Positions 9,033 through 17,893 of a DNA stretch of 64,000 nt are shown here, in pieces. The translations under genes were made by a program, and so were the position numbers. The notes beneath the pieces were generated by a model, which was not told the origin of the DNA, searched no databases, and saw only the letters and a program-made list of their open reading frames with translations. The DNA is from Planctomycetota bacterium (GTDB taxonomy: Bacteria; Planctomycetota; UBA8108; UBA1146), in assembly GCA_014240375.1 (NCBI GenBank), contig JAAZXB010000006.1, positions 62,001 through 126,000 on the forward strand. The letters run 5' to 3'. Numbering within the stretch: position 1 is the stretch's first letter; each line of letters opens with the position of its first letter.

Positions 9033-10379
9033 CTAGGGGCATGGAGGAAAACTGCTGCAGTCGATTCCATCGGTGTCGGTCGGATCTTCTCCGCAAGTTG
9101 GATAGGGAGCAGGTGGGAACGCACCGTTCCCGAAGAGGTTCGACAGCTGGAAGATGGGGTCACTGATGTCAAAGCCGCCGTCATCATTGTTGTCACAGGA
9201 ATCACCACAGGGAGGAAAGCCGGCACCAGCGAAGAGGAAACTGAGAGCGGCCACCACATCTGCGATATCGTTGGGGCCTCCATCGGCGTTGCAATCACCC
9301 CTGACAAAGAGCGGTCCGGTGGTGCAGGTGAGTTGGCAACAAACTTGAGCAAGTACTCCGCCACAGGCGTCGACTGATTCGAGGCAAATCGTCTGAGCGT
9401 TGGGGGATAGCCCGAGGCTGCCTTGCCAACTGGTCGCCGCTGCAGATGCCAATGTTTCGACGAGGATTCCATCGATGTAAATGTGGAGTGCCGAATAACC
9501 ACCAGGGTTGGTCCAGCTGGCGTCTGCAGTGCAGCCAGTGAGAGGATCGGTTGCGATGATGTTACAACTGAACCCGCTCGGAAGAGCTGGAGGTGTGTAT
9601 CCAGGGCATGAATCGGTGATGCAAGTCTGGGTCGAGGAAGAGGAAGCCACTACGCCAGTGATGCAGATGTTGGTACTGGCGGTAGGAAGCGTCACGGAAG
9701 TGGAAGTGGCACCGCCAGGAAGGGTCGCCACCAGCGCTCCATCGAGACGCACCTGGATCCCCGTGTAACTGGCATTATTGGTCCAGTTGAGATCGTAGTT
9801 GCAACTGCAGATGTCGGTGAGGGTGCTGGTGAGAGCGGAAGGGGCGGGCACCTCGATCAGCACGTTTCCCCCGGTACTGGATGGAAAGACGCTCGATCCT
9901 CCGACAGTGAACACGATATTGATCGGCGGACTGCCGAGGGAAGATGAGGGGGATACCGCAGAACTGCTCCCCGGAGTGGCAGTGGGAGCCACCGCATAGT
10001 TCATCGTGGCCACCTGCTGGCCGGAACCGGGAGGGAGTGATTCGAGCGCTCCACCAAAAGTGAAGATACACGCCAGTGCCATTCCCGGACCATTGGCCGG
10101 GTTCAGATCTCCGAAGAAGTAGTCCGCCCCATTACCACCATTGAGTGGAATCAACGCAGAGCCCTGGACAATTTCGATCGGGGTCAAGACCGAGCCATCG
10201 TGCGTGGCTCCGTAGGAGAAGCCCAGCACAGGAGCGTCATGTGCGATCTCAACACTGACGCTGATATTATCACCCGGTAATGCTGAGCCGCCGACGATCG
10301 AGAGGACATTTTGAGCTGTGGCCAGCACTGGCAGGACCAACAAGGTGAGCAGGGTGGTTGAGCGTATAATCAACTTCAT
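9033..10379 (-). CDS. Secreted cohesin-like protein with C-terminal dockerin-type repeats
   Basis: 448 residues with a clear signal peptide (MKLIIRST then TLLTLLVLPVLATAQ). Mature region in order: a cohesin-like beta domain (VGGSALPGDNISVSVEI ... LGFSYGATHDG, about 25-165); two Cys-containing beta repeats of similar pattern (LNWTNNASYTGIQVRLDG and ASWTNPGGYSALHIYIDG, about 185-350); and a C-terminal pair of calcium-loop motifs, DCNADGGPND and DNNDDGGFDISD. Paired cysteines suggest disulfides outside the cytoplasm. A terminator follows. Cohesin-like and dockerin-like parts on one chain suggest self-assembly or attachment at the cell surface; this is inference. Confidence 0.8.
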   Translation of the reverse strand: MKLIIRSTTLLTLLVLPVLATAQNVLSIVGGSALPGDNISVSVEIAHDAPVLGFSYGATHDGSVLTPIEIVQGSALIPLNGGNGADYFFGDLNPANGPGMALACIFTFGGALESLPPGSGQQVATMNYAVAPTATPGSSSAVSPSSSLGSPPINIVFTVGGSSVFPSSTGGNVLIEVPAPSALTSTLTDICSCNYDLNWTNNASYTGIQVRLDGALVATLPGGATSTSVTLPTASTNICITGVVASSSSTQTCITDSCPGYTPPALPSGFSCNIIATDPLTGCTADASWTNPGGYSALHIYIDGILVETLASAAATSWQGSLGLSPNAQTICLESVDACGGVLAQVCCQLTCTTGPLFVRGDCNADGGPNDIADVVAALSFLFAGAGFPPCGDSCDNNDDGGFDISDPIFQLSNLFGNGAFPPAPYPTCGEDPTDTDGIDCSSFPPCP

Positions 10380-10633
10380 GGGTTACTTTCCAGAAGTACC
10401 GTGATCCCGACCAATACAGATCGGTATCGGGTACAGAATTGTAGTTCGACAGGCATACTACTATTGGAACAACCATCATGAGGTTCGGCAAGGTCCGCCT
10501 ACTACTATCTGTGGATCGCTCTCTGTGCACCACTTCCTGCAGGGAGTGCCAGCAGATAAGATCACGGGTGGTAAGTGTGTCGTGTCAGTCCGGATCGACC
10601 TAACTCGATTCTGAACGAAGATAGAGGTGCATA

Positions 10634-11686
10634 TTGAGTGCGACGATGAAGGCTCTGATCAAATCAGGTCCCAGGCCAGGGTTAAGCCTGGTGGAGAAAC
10701 CGATCCCTGAATTGACCGCCGATGGAGTCCGGGTCCGGGTGATGGCCACCTCGATCTGCGGTACTGATCTTCACATCTACAACTGGGATGCATGGGCGGC
10801 CTCCAAGGTCACCACTCCGTTGACCGTGGGGCACGAGTTCTGTGGAGAGGTGCTGGAAGTGGGGCCGAAGGTCACTCGATTCCAGCCCGGTGATTTCGTC
10901 GCTGCCGAGTCGCATGTGTTCTGTGACAGGTGTCGTCCGTGCAGGACAGGTCAGCGCCACATCTGTGAGAACGAGAAGATCATCGGGGTGCAACGGGATG
11001 GGGCTTTTGCCGAGCAGATCGTGATGCCAGAACGATGCGTCTGGAGAACTCCGAGCACCCTTCCACCGGAAATCGCAACATTACAGGAGCCACTGGGCAA
11101 CTCGGTTCATGTCGCGCTGGCAGGCGAAGTGTCGAGGCGCCATGTGCTGATCACTGGCTGCGGACCTACCGGCTTGTTCGCAGTGGCCATCGCCAAGACC
11201 TGCGGTGCCGCTTCGGTCACTGCTGTCGATGTCCAGGATTACAGGTTGTCCCTGGCGAAACGCCTGGGCGCCGATCATACGCTGGATCCGATGAAATGCG
11301 ATCTGGTCACGAAGGTGCAAGAGTTGACCGATGGCCGCGGTGCAGATGTGGTCCTTGAAATGTCTGGAAACGACAAGGCGATCGAAGACGGACTGCGTTG
11401 CCTCAGTCGAGGCGGAGACTATCGCTTCTTTGGAGTTCCTTCCGACCGGATCTCGATCGATGTCGCTCGTGACATCATCTTCAAGGGGGCACGAGTACAG
11501 GGGATTCTCGGACGAAAAGTGTGGGATACCTGGCATGATACCGCTCGTCTGCTGGAAGCGGGCCTCGATCTCTCCCCGATCATCACCCACAAACTACCCA
11601 TCGAGGAGTACGAGACTGCATTCGACCTGATTCAACGAGGCGAATGCGGCAAGATCATCCTGTATCCAGGTGGAGTGCCTGAGTAA
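10634..11686 (+). CDS. tdh: L-threonine 3-dehydrogenase
   Basis: Zinc-dependent, NAD-linked oxidation of threonine to 2-amino-3-ketobutyrate. 350 residues. Visible: TSICGTDLHIYNWD (catalytic Cys and partner), GHEFCGEV, structural zinc cysteines in CDRCRPCRTGQRHIC, and the Rossmann TGCGPTGLFAVAIAK. TTG 10634 is chosen because GAGG lies 6 bases upstream; an internal ATG at 10646 (MKALIKSG) matches the usual family start and is the alternative. kbl follows after 24 bases, so the two consecutive steps of threonine breakdown are co-transcribed. Confidence 0.95.
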   Translation: MSATMKALIKSGPRPGLSLVEKPIPELTADGVRVRVMATSICGTDLHIYNWDAWAASKVTTPLTVGHEFCGEVLEVGPKVTRFQPGDFVAAESHVFCDRCRPCRTGQRHICENEKIIGVQRDGAFAEQIVMPERCVWRTPSTLPPEIATLQEPLGNSVHVALAGEVSRRHVLITGCGPTGLFAVAIAKTCGAASVTAVDVQDYRLSLAKRLGADHTLDPMKCDLVTKVQELTDGRGADVVLEMSGNDKAIEDGLRCLSRGGDYRFFGVPSDRISIDVARDIIFKGARVQGILGRKVWDTWHDTARLLEAGLDLSPIITHKLPIEEYETAFDLIQRGECGKIILYPGGVPE

Positions 11687-11710
11687 CACTGGAGTCATGA
11701 GGAGAGAGTG

Positions 11711-12895
11711 ATGTTTTTAGATCGTGAACGATTTGTCGAACAGTTGCAGGAGATCGAAGACTCCGGCCTCTGGAAACAGGAGCGGTTGATCACCGGTCCC
11801 CAGGGAGCCAAGATTTCCACCTCGGAAGGCGAGGCTCTCAACTTCTGCGCCAATAACTATCTCGGTTTGTCGAGTCATCCCGCCATCCTCGAGACCGCCC
11901 ATTCGGCACTGGATAGCCACGGATTTGGTCTCTCGTCGGTGCGATTCATCTGCGGCACGCAGGATATACACAAACAACTGGAACAACGGATTTCGACCTT
12001 TCTTTCGACCGAAGATTCCATCCTCTATACCTCCTGCTTCGATGCCAATGGTGGGTTGTTCGAGACACTGCTGGGTCCCGAAGATGCGGTGATTTCCGAC
12101 GAGTTGAATCATGCCTCCATCATCGATGGGGTGCGGCTTTGCAAGGCCAAGAGATTTCGCTACTCCCATGCAGACATGTCGGATCTTCAGAGGTGTCTCA
12201 CCGAGTCCGGCGATGCCCGCACCCGGATGGTCGTGACCGATGGCGTCTTCAGCATGCACGGTGATCTAACTCCTCTCGATGAGATTGCAGCGCTTTGTGA
12301 TGAGCACCATGCCCTCTTGGTCGTCGATGACAGCCACTCGACAGGATTCATCGGTAAGACGGGGCGGGGAACTGCCGAACACTTCGGTGTTCAGGATCGG
12401 GTCGATCTCATCACCAGCACTCTCGGAAAAGCCCTGGGAGGTGCCAGTGGAGGGTTCACCACTGGACGCAAGGAGTTGATCGAGCTATTGCGACAACGAT
12501 CTCGTCCATATCTATTCTCCAATACGCTGGCTCCAGCGATCACTGCGGCCGGGATCCGAGTACTGGATCTGATCGATGACGAGCCGGAACGGGTGCAGAG
12601 GAGCCAGTCGAATACCTTGAGATTCCGCCAGGGAATGACCGCTGCAGGATTTGACATCACTCCAGGTATCCACCCGATTGTCCCCATAATGCTGGGAGAC
12701 GAACGCAAGACGATGGAGATGGCCGAAGCGATGAACCAACGAGGGATCTTCGTGGTCGGATTCTCCTATCCGGTGGTTCCCAGGGGGCAGGCACGGATCA
12801 GGGTCCAGATCTCTGCGGGCCACGAAATCGACCAGATCGACCATGCCATCACGGTCTTCACCGAGGTCGGGAAGGATCTGGGACTGCTCAACTGA
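11711..12895 (+). CDS. kbl: Glycine C-acetyltransferase (2-amino-3-ketobutyrate CoA ligase)
   Basis: PLP enzyme of the alpha-oxoamine synthase family: cleaves 2-amino-3-ketobutyrate with CoA to glycine and acetyl-CoA. About 394 residues. NFCANNYLGLSSHP, the SVRFICGTQDIHKQLE block typical of Kbl, DDSHSTGFIG (PLP Asp and His) and the Schiff-base lysine in STLGKALGGASGG (near residue 240) are present. ATG 11711 follows a GGAGAG; a GTG lies directly in front. It takes the product of tdh just upstream. Confidence 0.95.
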   Translation: MFLDRERFVEQLQEIEDSGLWKQERLITGPQGAKISTSEGEALNFCANNYLGLSSHPAILETAHSALDSHGFGLSSVRFICGTQDIHKQLEQRISTFLSTEDSILYTSCFDANGGLFETLLGPEDAVISDELNHASIIDGVRLCKAKRFRYSHADMSDLQRCLTESGDARTRMVVTDGVFSMHGDLTPLDEIAALCDEHHALLVVDDSHSTGFIGKTGRGTAEHFGVQDRVDLITSTLGKALGGASGGFTTGRKELIELLRQRSRPYLFSNTLAPAITAAGIRVLDLIDDEPERVQRSQSNTLRFRQGMTAAGFDITPGIHPIVPIMLGDERKTMEMAEAMNQRGIFVVGFSYPVVPRGQARIRVQISAGHEIDQIDHAITVFTEVGKDLGLLN

Positions 12896-12959
12896 TCGCT
12901 TCCCCTTGCGAGTTTGGTGCCTACTCCTGATAGTAGGGCGAATGAAGGACGGAGGAGCG

Positions 12960-14285
12960 ATGAAGGTGCAGTGCCTGAAGGGTTTCCGCGACTACCTTCC
13001 AGAGGAAATGCTACAAAAGGATCGGATGCTGAGGGCGGTTCAGCAGGTCTTCGAGTGTCATGGATATCCTCCACTGATGACTCCCGCTCTGGAGTATTCA
13101 GAAATATTGCTCGGGAAATATGGCGAAGAAGGAGAGATGCTCCTCTATCGCTTTCGCGACAACGGCGATCGAGATGTGGCGCTGCGCTACGATCTGACCG
13201 TGCCGCTGGCTCGCGTTCTCGCCGAGCACGGTGAGATCACCATGCCATTTCGCAGGTACCAGATCGCTCCGGTCTGGAGAGCAGAGAAGCCCGCCCGAGG
13301 TCGCTTCCGTGAGTTCATGCAATGCGATGTGGACCTGGTGGGAGCCGATACTGCGGCCGCCGATGCCGAGATGCTGGTGATCGGAACCGCAGTGATGAAG
13401 GAACTGGGGATTTCTGGCTACCGCATCCGGATCAATCACCGAGGCATCCTCGGTGCTCTTTGCCGTCTGGCGGGGCTCTCTGCCGCGGGGGAGGTCGAGT
13501 TCCTGCGATTGTTGGACAAGTTGGACAAGATCGGAGCCGATGCCTTCCGCGATCAGACCGGAAAAATTTCGGGTATCGACCAGGCTGGAGTGGAAAGCGT
13601 TCTGGAGATTGTGTTGGCCAGCACCGGTGATTCGTGGCAAGTCCTTCAGCGACTCGAAGACGCACTTGGTTCCGATGCAGAAGCGGCCAGTTCTATCGAG
13701 CGAATGAGGAAAGTTATGAATCTGGTGGAAGCTTCGGGAGTGGCGGAGCAGTGCCACATCGATCCGTCCATCGCCCGTGGACTCAGTTACTACACCGGCC
13801 TGGTATACGAGACCTATCTCGATGAATTACCAGGCTTCGGTTCGGTGATGAGCGGCGGGCGATACGACGGACTGGTGGGAATGTTCTCCGGCAAGGATCT
13901 TCCAGCGATCGGTATCAGCCTCGGAATCGATCGTCTCTTCTCTGCCATCCAGGAGATGGGTCTGCTGGAAGATCGCAGCCAGCCTGCGGAAGTGCTGGCG
14001 GTGCAGTTCTCGGAGGATCTGGCACCTGCCACCTTCGAGGCAGCGGCACGGCTTCGTGGGGCTGGGATCGCCACCGTGGTCTACCCGAGGGAAGCAAAGA
14101 TGAAGAAACAGCTCCAGTTCGCCCAGAAGGCAGGGATCCCGTTTGTCGTGGTGATCGGCGAGGATGAGAAGAGCCGGGGCACCCTTCAATTACGCGATAT
14201 GGAAAAGGGTTCTCAACAGGAGATCACCATCGAAGAGGCGATCCGAATCATCGGCGCTGAAGTTTCTGAGGAAACCGATCAATGA
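12960..14285 (+). CDS. hisS: Histidyl-tRNA synthetase
   Basis: Class II synthetase, 441 residues. GFRDYLPEEM near the start, LRYDLTVPLAR (motif 2 side), FREFMQCDVDLVG, GLSYYTGLVYE and SGGRYDGLVG (histidine-binding and motif 3 region) are visible, then a C-terminal anticodon-binding domain. The ATG at 12960 is preceded by GGAGGA, which decides it against longer frames that reach into kbl. It follows kbl by 64 bases and overlaps the next gene by 4 bases (ATGA). Confidence 0.95.
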   Translation: MKVQCLKGFRDYLPEEMLQKDRMLRAVQQVFECHGYPPLMTPALEYSEILLGKYGEEGEMLLYRFRDNGDRDVALRYDLTVPLARVLAEHGEITMPFRRYQIAPVWRAEKPARGRFREFMQCDVDLVGADTAAADAEMLVIGTAVMKELGISGYRIRINHRGILGALCRLAGLSAAGEVEFLRLLDKLDKIGADAFRDQTGKISGIDQAGVESVLEIVLASTGDSWQVLQRLEDALGSDAEAASSIERMRKVMNLVEASGVAEQCHIDPSIARGLSYYTGLVYETYLDELPGFGSVMSGGRYDGLVGMFSGKDLPAIGISLGIDRLFSAIQEMGLLEDRSQPAEVLAVQFSEDLAPATFEAAARLRGAGIATVVYPREAKMKKQLQFAQKAGIPFVVVIGEDEKSRGTLQLRDMEKGSQQEITIEEAIRIIGAEVSEETDQ

Positions 14286-15109
14286 GTAATAATACCAAGC
14301 ATTTTGAAGTCCCCATCGATGAGCAACGAGTGGTCCGGGCATCGGTCGATGAACCGATGAGTCCGACATCTCGATCGAAGGTCATAGTGTTCATTCCTGG
14401 ATTCAAGGGGTTCAAGGACTGGGGTGGCTGGCCGTGGTTTTGTGGCGAGTTGGCGAAAGCCGGCCATCGAGTCCATCGGCTCAACCCATCGATGTGTGGG
14501 GTCGGCCCAAGCCTCGACTCTTTCGATGAACCGGAACGATTTGCCCAGCAGACTCTGGGGCACGATGTCGAGGATCTGGAAACGTTTCTGCTGCGTCCCG
14601 AGGTGGGCTCGGACGAGGTGATCTTGCTCGGGCACTCTCGAGGGGGCATCGTTGCGGCTCTCACTGCAGCGGCCTCTTCTCAGGTCGCAGGCGTGATCAC
14701 CATGGGAACTCCGGATGCACTGCTTCGCCTCAGTGATGAGGAGATTGAAGAGTGGCAATCTCGAGGGAAACGAGAAGTTGTCAATGCTCGAACTGGAGAG
14801 GTCCTGTACCAGCATCTGGCGGTACTGGAAGACTACCTGGATCAGGAAGAGTTCTACAACGCCCCGCAAGCACTGGCCAAAGCAGCGGTGCCGGTGCTAG
14901 CGATCCATGGTGAAGCAGACCCATCGGTCGAGAGTTCCTGCGCGACCCGATTGCTCGAGGATGTCGATTCTGATCTCGCTCGCAAGGTCCTCATTGCAGG
15001 AGCGGGCCATACATTTGGGATGGTTCACCCCTTCAGCGATCCCAGTCCTCATGCTGAGCAGATGCTCGAGGTGATCACCGATTGGCTGCAGGAAAAGTGG
15101 CCTCGATGA
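14282..15109 (+). CDS. Alpha/beta hydrolase
   Basis: 275 residues, cytoplasmic (no signal). The core hydrolase features are a VIVFIPGFKGFKDWGGW oxyanion-loop region, the nucleophile elbow GHSRGG (Ser), an Asp in HGEADPSV, and a His in GAGHTFG. Start overlaps the hisS stop and the stop overlaps the E1-alpha start, both as ATGA, so expression is tightly linked to both. The substrate is unknown. Similar proteins are often annotated as acyl- or dienelactone-hydrolase-like, which I cannot confirm. Confidence 0.85.
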   Translation: MSNNTKHFEVPIDEQRVVRASVDEPMSPTSRSKVIVFIPGFKGFKDWGGWPWFCGELAKAGHRVHRLNPSMCGVGPSLDSFDEPERFAQQTLGHDVEDLETFLLRPEVGSDEVILLGHSRGGIVAALTAAASSQVAGVITMGTPDALLRLSDEEIEEWQSRGKREVVNARTGEVLYQHLAVLEDYLDQEEFYNAPQALAKAAVPVLAIHGEADPSVESSCATRLLEDVDSDLARKVLIAGAGHTFGMVHPFSDPSPHAEQMLEVITDWLQEKWPR

Positions 15110-16200
15110 AAAGGTATCCGGCATACGACCCGATCGAGTACCAGCAGTGGCAAGCCGATCCTGCGGTGATGAAACAGTACCAGAGCAAGAGCGAGGAGCC
15201 CCGAGTAGAGGCTTCTGTGGCGAGCCTTGGCGCCTCGGGTCTGATCGATCTGTACAAGGGACTGTTGAGAGCACGCCTTCACGACATCGCATTGAAGCGA
15301 TGGGTTCGCACTGGAGTCATCACCAAGGCCTGGCTCGGCTGCGGTGAGGAAGCAGTGACCATCGGCGCATGTCATGCTCTCGGCCCGGATGATGTGGTCG
15401 GTCCCATGATCCGCAATGCCGCTGCCACATTTGAGCGAGGCATCCCCATCGAGGAGTCTTTCCGCTCCTATCTGGCGACCGGGGATGGAATCACCCAAGG
15501 ACGAGATCTTCACTTCGGGGATCTGGACCATGGGGTGGTCGCCCCGATCAGCCATGTCGGGGATCTGGTCCCTGTTTGTGCTGGGTTCGCCCTCGCATTT
15601 CAGTTCAAGAAGGAGCCACGGGTGGCCCTGACCTGGGTCGGCGACGGATCGACTCGAACCGGTGCGGTTCACGAGGGACTCTCGATGGCATCGAGTCGTT
15701 CACTCCCCTTGATCGTGATCATCGAGGACAACGCAGTGGCGCTGGGTACCCGGCGAGATGATCGGTTGGCGAATTCTCTCGCCAGTATGGCTGCGAGTTA
15801 CGATGCTGTCGGGCTCGAGTGTGATGGCAACCATGTGCTGGATGTACATGCTGCGGTTTCCGAGGCACGAGAGATCTGTATCGACGGTAAGGGACCGGTG
15901 ATCATCCTGGCCCGTACATTTCGATTTGGCGGCCATGCTACTCACGACGAGGCCGAGGCTCGTGATCTGTTCGAGCCACAGGAGTTCAAGGAGTGGGCCC
16001 TTCGAGATCCCATCGGCTGCTTCGAGGAGTGGTTGCTGGGTCAACGGGAGCGGCTCGGAATGGATCCTGGACCTGCGCTACAGGAATGCGAGCAACAGGT
16101 CATCGACGAGGTGGAGAAGGCTGCGGAGACATCACTGGAGAGTCAGAAAAATTCGTTACCCGATGCCGATGCGATGCTGGGGGATGTGTTCGCAGGTTGA
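15106..16200 (+). CDS. Thiamine-diphosphate dehydrogenase E1 component, alpha subunit type
   Basis: About 364 residues from the ATG overlapping the hydrolase stop (a TTG at 15082 is less likely). The fold and TPP-binding segment are clear: GDGST...HEGLSMA...VIIEDNAVAL matches the GDG-x(~28)-N motif of pyruvate, branched-chain and acetoin dehydrogenase E1-alpha, and FRFGGHATHDEAE with WALRDPIGCFEEWL matches the C-terminal E1-alpha pattern. These enzymes work as alpha2beta2 with E2 and E3, yet no E1-beta, E2 or E3 gene occurs in the window. The partner must be encoded elsewhere, or the protein acts differently. Confidence 0.8.
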   Translation: MKRYPAYDPIEYQQWQADPAVMKQYQSKSEEPRVEASVASLGASGLIDLYKGLLRARLHDIALKRWVRTGVITKAWLGCGEEAVTIGACHALGPDDVVGPMIRNAAATFERGIPIEESFRSYLATGDGITQGRDLHFGDLDHGVVAPISHVGDLVPVCAGFALAFQFKKEPRVALTWVGDGSTRTGAVHEGLSMASSRSLPLIVIIEDNAVALGTRRDDRLANSLASMAASYDAVGLECDGNHVLDVHAAVSEAREICIDGKGPVIILARTFRFGGHATHDEAEARDLFEPQEFKEWALRDPIGCFEEWLLGQRERLGMDPGPALQECEQQVIDEVEKAAETSLESQKNSLPDADAMLGDVFAG

Positions 16201-16207
16201 GCGGTGA

Positions 16208-16567
16208 CTAGTCGCTCGAGGCGGCCTGTTCAGCCGGATCCTCGATGCTGAAGGAAGTCCCACAGCCACAGGCTCCACTGGCATTGGGATTTTCGAAGAC
16301 AAAACCGCGCCCCATCAGAGACTCCTTGAAATCGACGGTGGTGCCGTTGAGGAACATCCATGACTTGGGATCGACGATCACCCTCACGCCCTCCACATCG
16401 ATGACTCGATCCTTCTCGGTCGGAGCCTCGACGATATCCATGCCGTAGGACATGCCGGCACAGCCACCCCCCTGGACATAGAGACGCAATCCACCCTCTG
16501 CCCCGGCGGATTTCTCCAGGGTCAATCGTGCAATCTCTTGTCCTGCGGCTTCCGTGACGTGAATCAT
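16208..16567 (-). CDS. A-type iron-sulfur cluster carrier (IscA/ErpA/HesB family)
   Basis: 119 residues. The three conserved cysteines are present: one in GGGCAGMSYGM and two in GACGCGTSF. The beta strands between (VRVIVDPKSWMFLNGTTVDF, usually DxxSxxxLxGxxIDY) fit the family. Such proteins carry Fe-S clusters to apoproteins. An acidic tail (EDPAEQAASSD) follows the Cys pair. It is convergent with the E1-alpha gene. Its upstream region on this strand carries a five-copy 13-bp tandem repeat starting 25 bases before the start codon. Confidence 0.93.
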   Translation of the reverse strand: MIHVTEAAGQEIARLTLEKSAGAEGGLRLYVQGGGCAGMSYGMDIVEAPTEKDRVIDVEGVRVIVDPKSWMFLNGTTVDFKESLMGRGFVFENPNASGACGCGTSFSIEDPAEQAASSD

Positions 16568-16591
16568 TTCTCGAATCCTCCTAGCGGGCGA

Positions 16592-16656
16592 CCGTGTGGG
16601 TCGACCGTGTGGGTCGACCGTGTGGGTCGATCGTGTGGGTCGATCGTGTGGGGCGA
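16592..16656. repeat. Five tandem copies of a 13-bp unit
   Basis: The unit CCGTGTGGGTCGA is repeated three times perfectly (16592-16630), then twice with changes at one and two positions (16631-16643, 16644-16656). Diverged flanking bases (GCGGGCGA before, GTACGAGCGA after) look like older partial units. It lies between the iscA-like start and the lipid A acyltransferase gene and does not encode protein. Copy number may vary between strains. Confidence 0.9.
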
Positions 16657-16800
16657 CTGTACGAGCGAATTTGGTCAGCGCTTTGCCGATGGAATCGCTT
16701 CAATAACTCCAATTTAACAGCAATTACTCGGAAACTCCAGCGATCGGGTGGCGTTTCCGCAGGAGGCTATCGGTGATACCTTTTGACAGAAGGAGTTCGG

Positions 16801-17793
16801 TTGTCCGTCACCTTGAAATCACTGGCTGCGGTACCTACCTGGCTCACCTTGCAGGTGGTCACCATCTTCATCGGTTGGCTTCCGATTTCCCGTGCCAGGA
16901 GCCTGGGGCGATTCCTCGGGCGCTGCGGTTGGAGATGGCGGAGAGCGGAGCGTAGGCGCACCTGTGAACAGTTGCGACAACTGGATCCGGGGCTCGGTCA
17001 GAAAACACGTCAGCGCATCGGGAAACGTTGCTTCGAGCAGATGGGAGAGACGATCCTCGAACTGGTCTCGCTCGCCGGAAAGGAGCTGGATCAGCTCGGC
17101 AGTCCTCCTCGGCGCGGGGGGGTCGCCATCGAGGGGCTCGAAGAATTTCGCAGTAAGATTGCTGAACTGAGGTCCGATGGTAGGGGAGTGATTCTCATCT
17201 CAGGACACATCGGGAGCTGGGAACTCGCCGGTTCGATCGTCGGCAGGGAGTTCCCCAAAGACAGTTTGTTCCTGGCACGACGCTATCTGGATGCGGTCGA
17301 ACAGAACTGGGTCAATGGTCTCCGCTGTCGACTTGGCGATCGTCTGGTCTTCCAGGATGAGTCATTGTTACGATCGCTTCGATTGCTCCACGGAGGTGGA
17401 ATCCTCGCGATGCTGACCGACCTCGATATCAAGAGGATGGAGGGGATACACATCCCCTTTCTTGGCAAGGAAGCCCATACCACCACAGCTCCCGCACGAC
17501 TGGCTCTCAAATCAGCGGCGAGGTTGCTGCCCTTCTTCATCATCCGGGATCGCCACGGATATCACATCGAGGTGGATCGGCAGATCGATCCCTCTCTCCT
17601 GACAGGATCGGAGGAGCAGCAGATTCGAGAGGTCACCATCGAGATGAATGGGGCCATCGAGCGAGCGATCCGCCGTCATCCATCGCAATGGCCCTGGATG
17701 CACTCCCGCTGGCACTCGACCCCGGAGATCGTTGAACGACGAAAAAGAGCGCGTGCTCGCCCCTCGCTTGAGGGAGAGGCCGTTGAGGCATAA
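16801..17793 (+). CDS. Lipid A biosynthesis acyltransferase (LpxL/HtrB family)
   Basis: About 330 residues. An N-terminal hydrophobic helix (TWLTLQVVTIFIGWLPI) precedes the acyltransferase fold. The catalytic HxxxxE is in ISGHIGSWELAG; downstream GGILAMLTDLDIKRMEGIHIPFLG and APARLALKSAARLLP match the family. TTG 16801 is preferred since AAGGAG stands 5 bases upstream; a TTG at 16783 is the alternative. The family transfers a secondary acyl chain from acyl-ACP to the lipid A precursor at the inner membrane. Other LPS genes follow within the next 14 kb. Confidence 0.85.
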   Translation: MSVTLKSLAAVPTWLTLQVVTIFIGWLPISRARSLGRFLGRCGWRWRRAERRRTCEQLRQLDPGLGQKTRQRIGKRCFEQMGETILELVSLAGKELDQLGSPPRRGGVAIEGLEEFRSKIAELRSDGRGVILISGHIGSWELAGSIVGREFPKDSLFLARRYLDAVEQNWVNGLRCRLGDRLVFQDESLLRSLRLLHGGGILAMLTDLDIKRMEGIHIPFLGKEAHTTTAPARLALKSAARLLPFFIIRDRHGYHIEVDRQIDPSLLTGSEEQQIREVTIEMNGAIERAIRRHPSQWPWMHSRWHSTPEIVERRKRARARPSLEGEAVEA

Positions 17794-17893
17794 GATGCGT
17801 GCTGACTCGATCGAAAATCCGGCTCTCGGAGAGGGCTCACCACCGGAGTGATCTTGACCCATCGTGCGCCACCAGTACGGAAGGAAACTGCGG

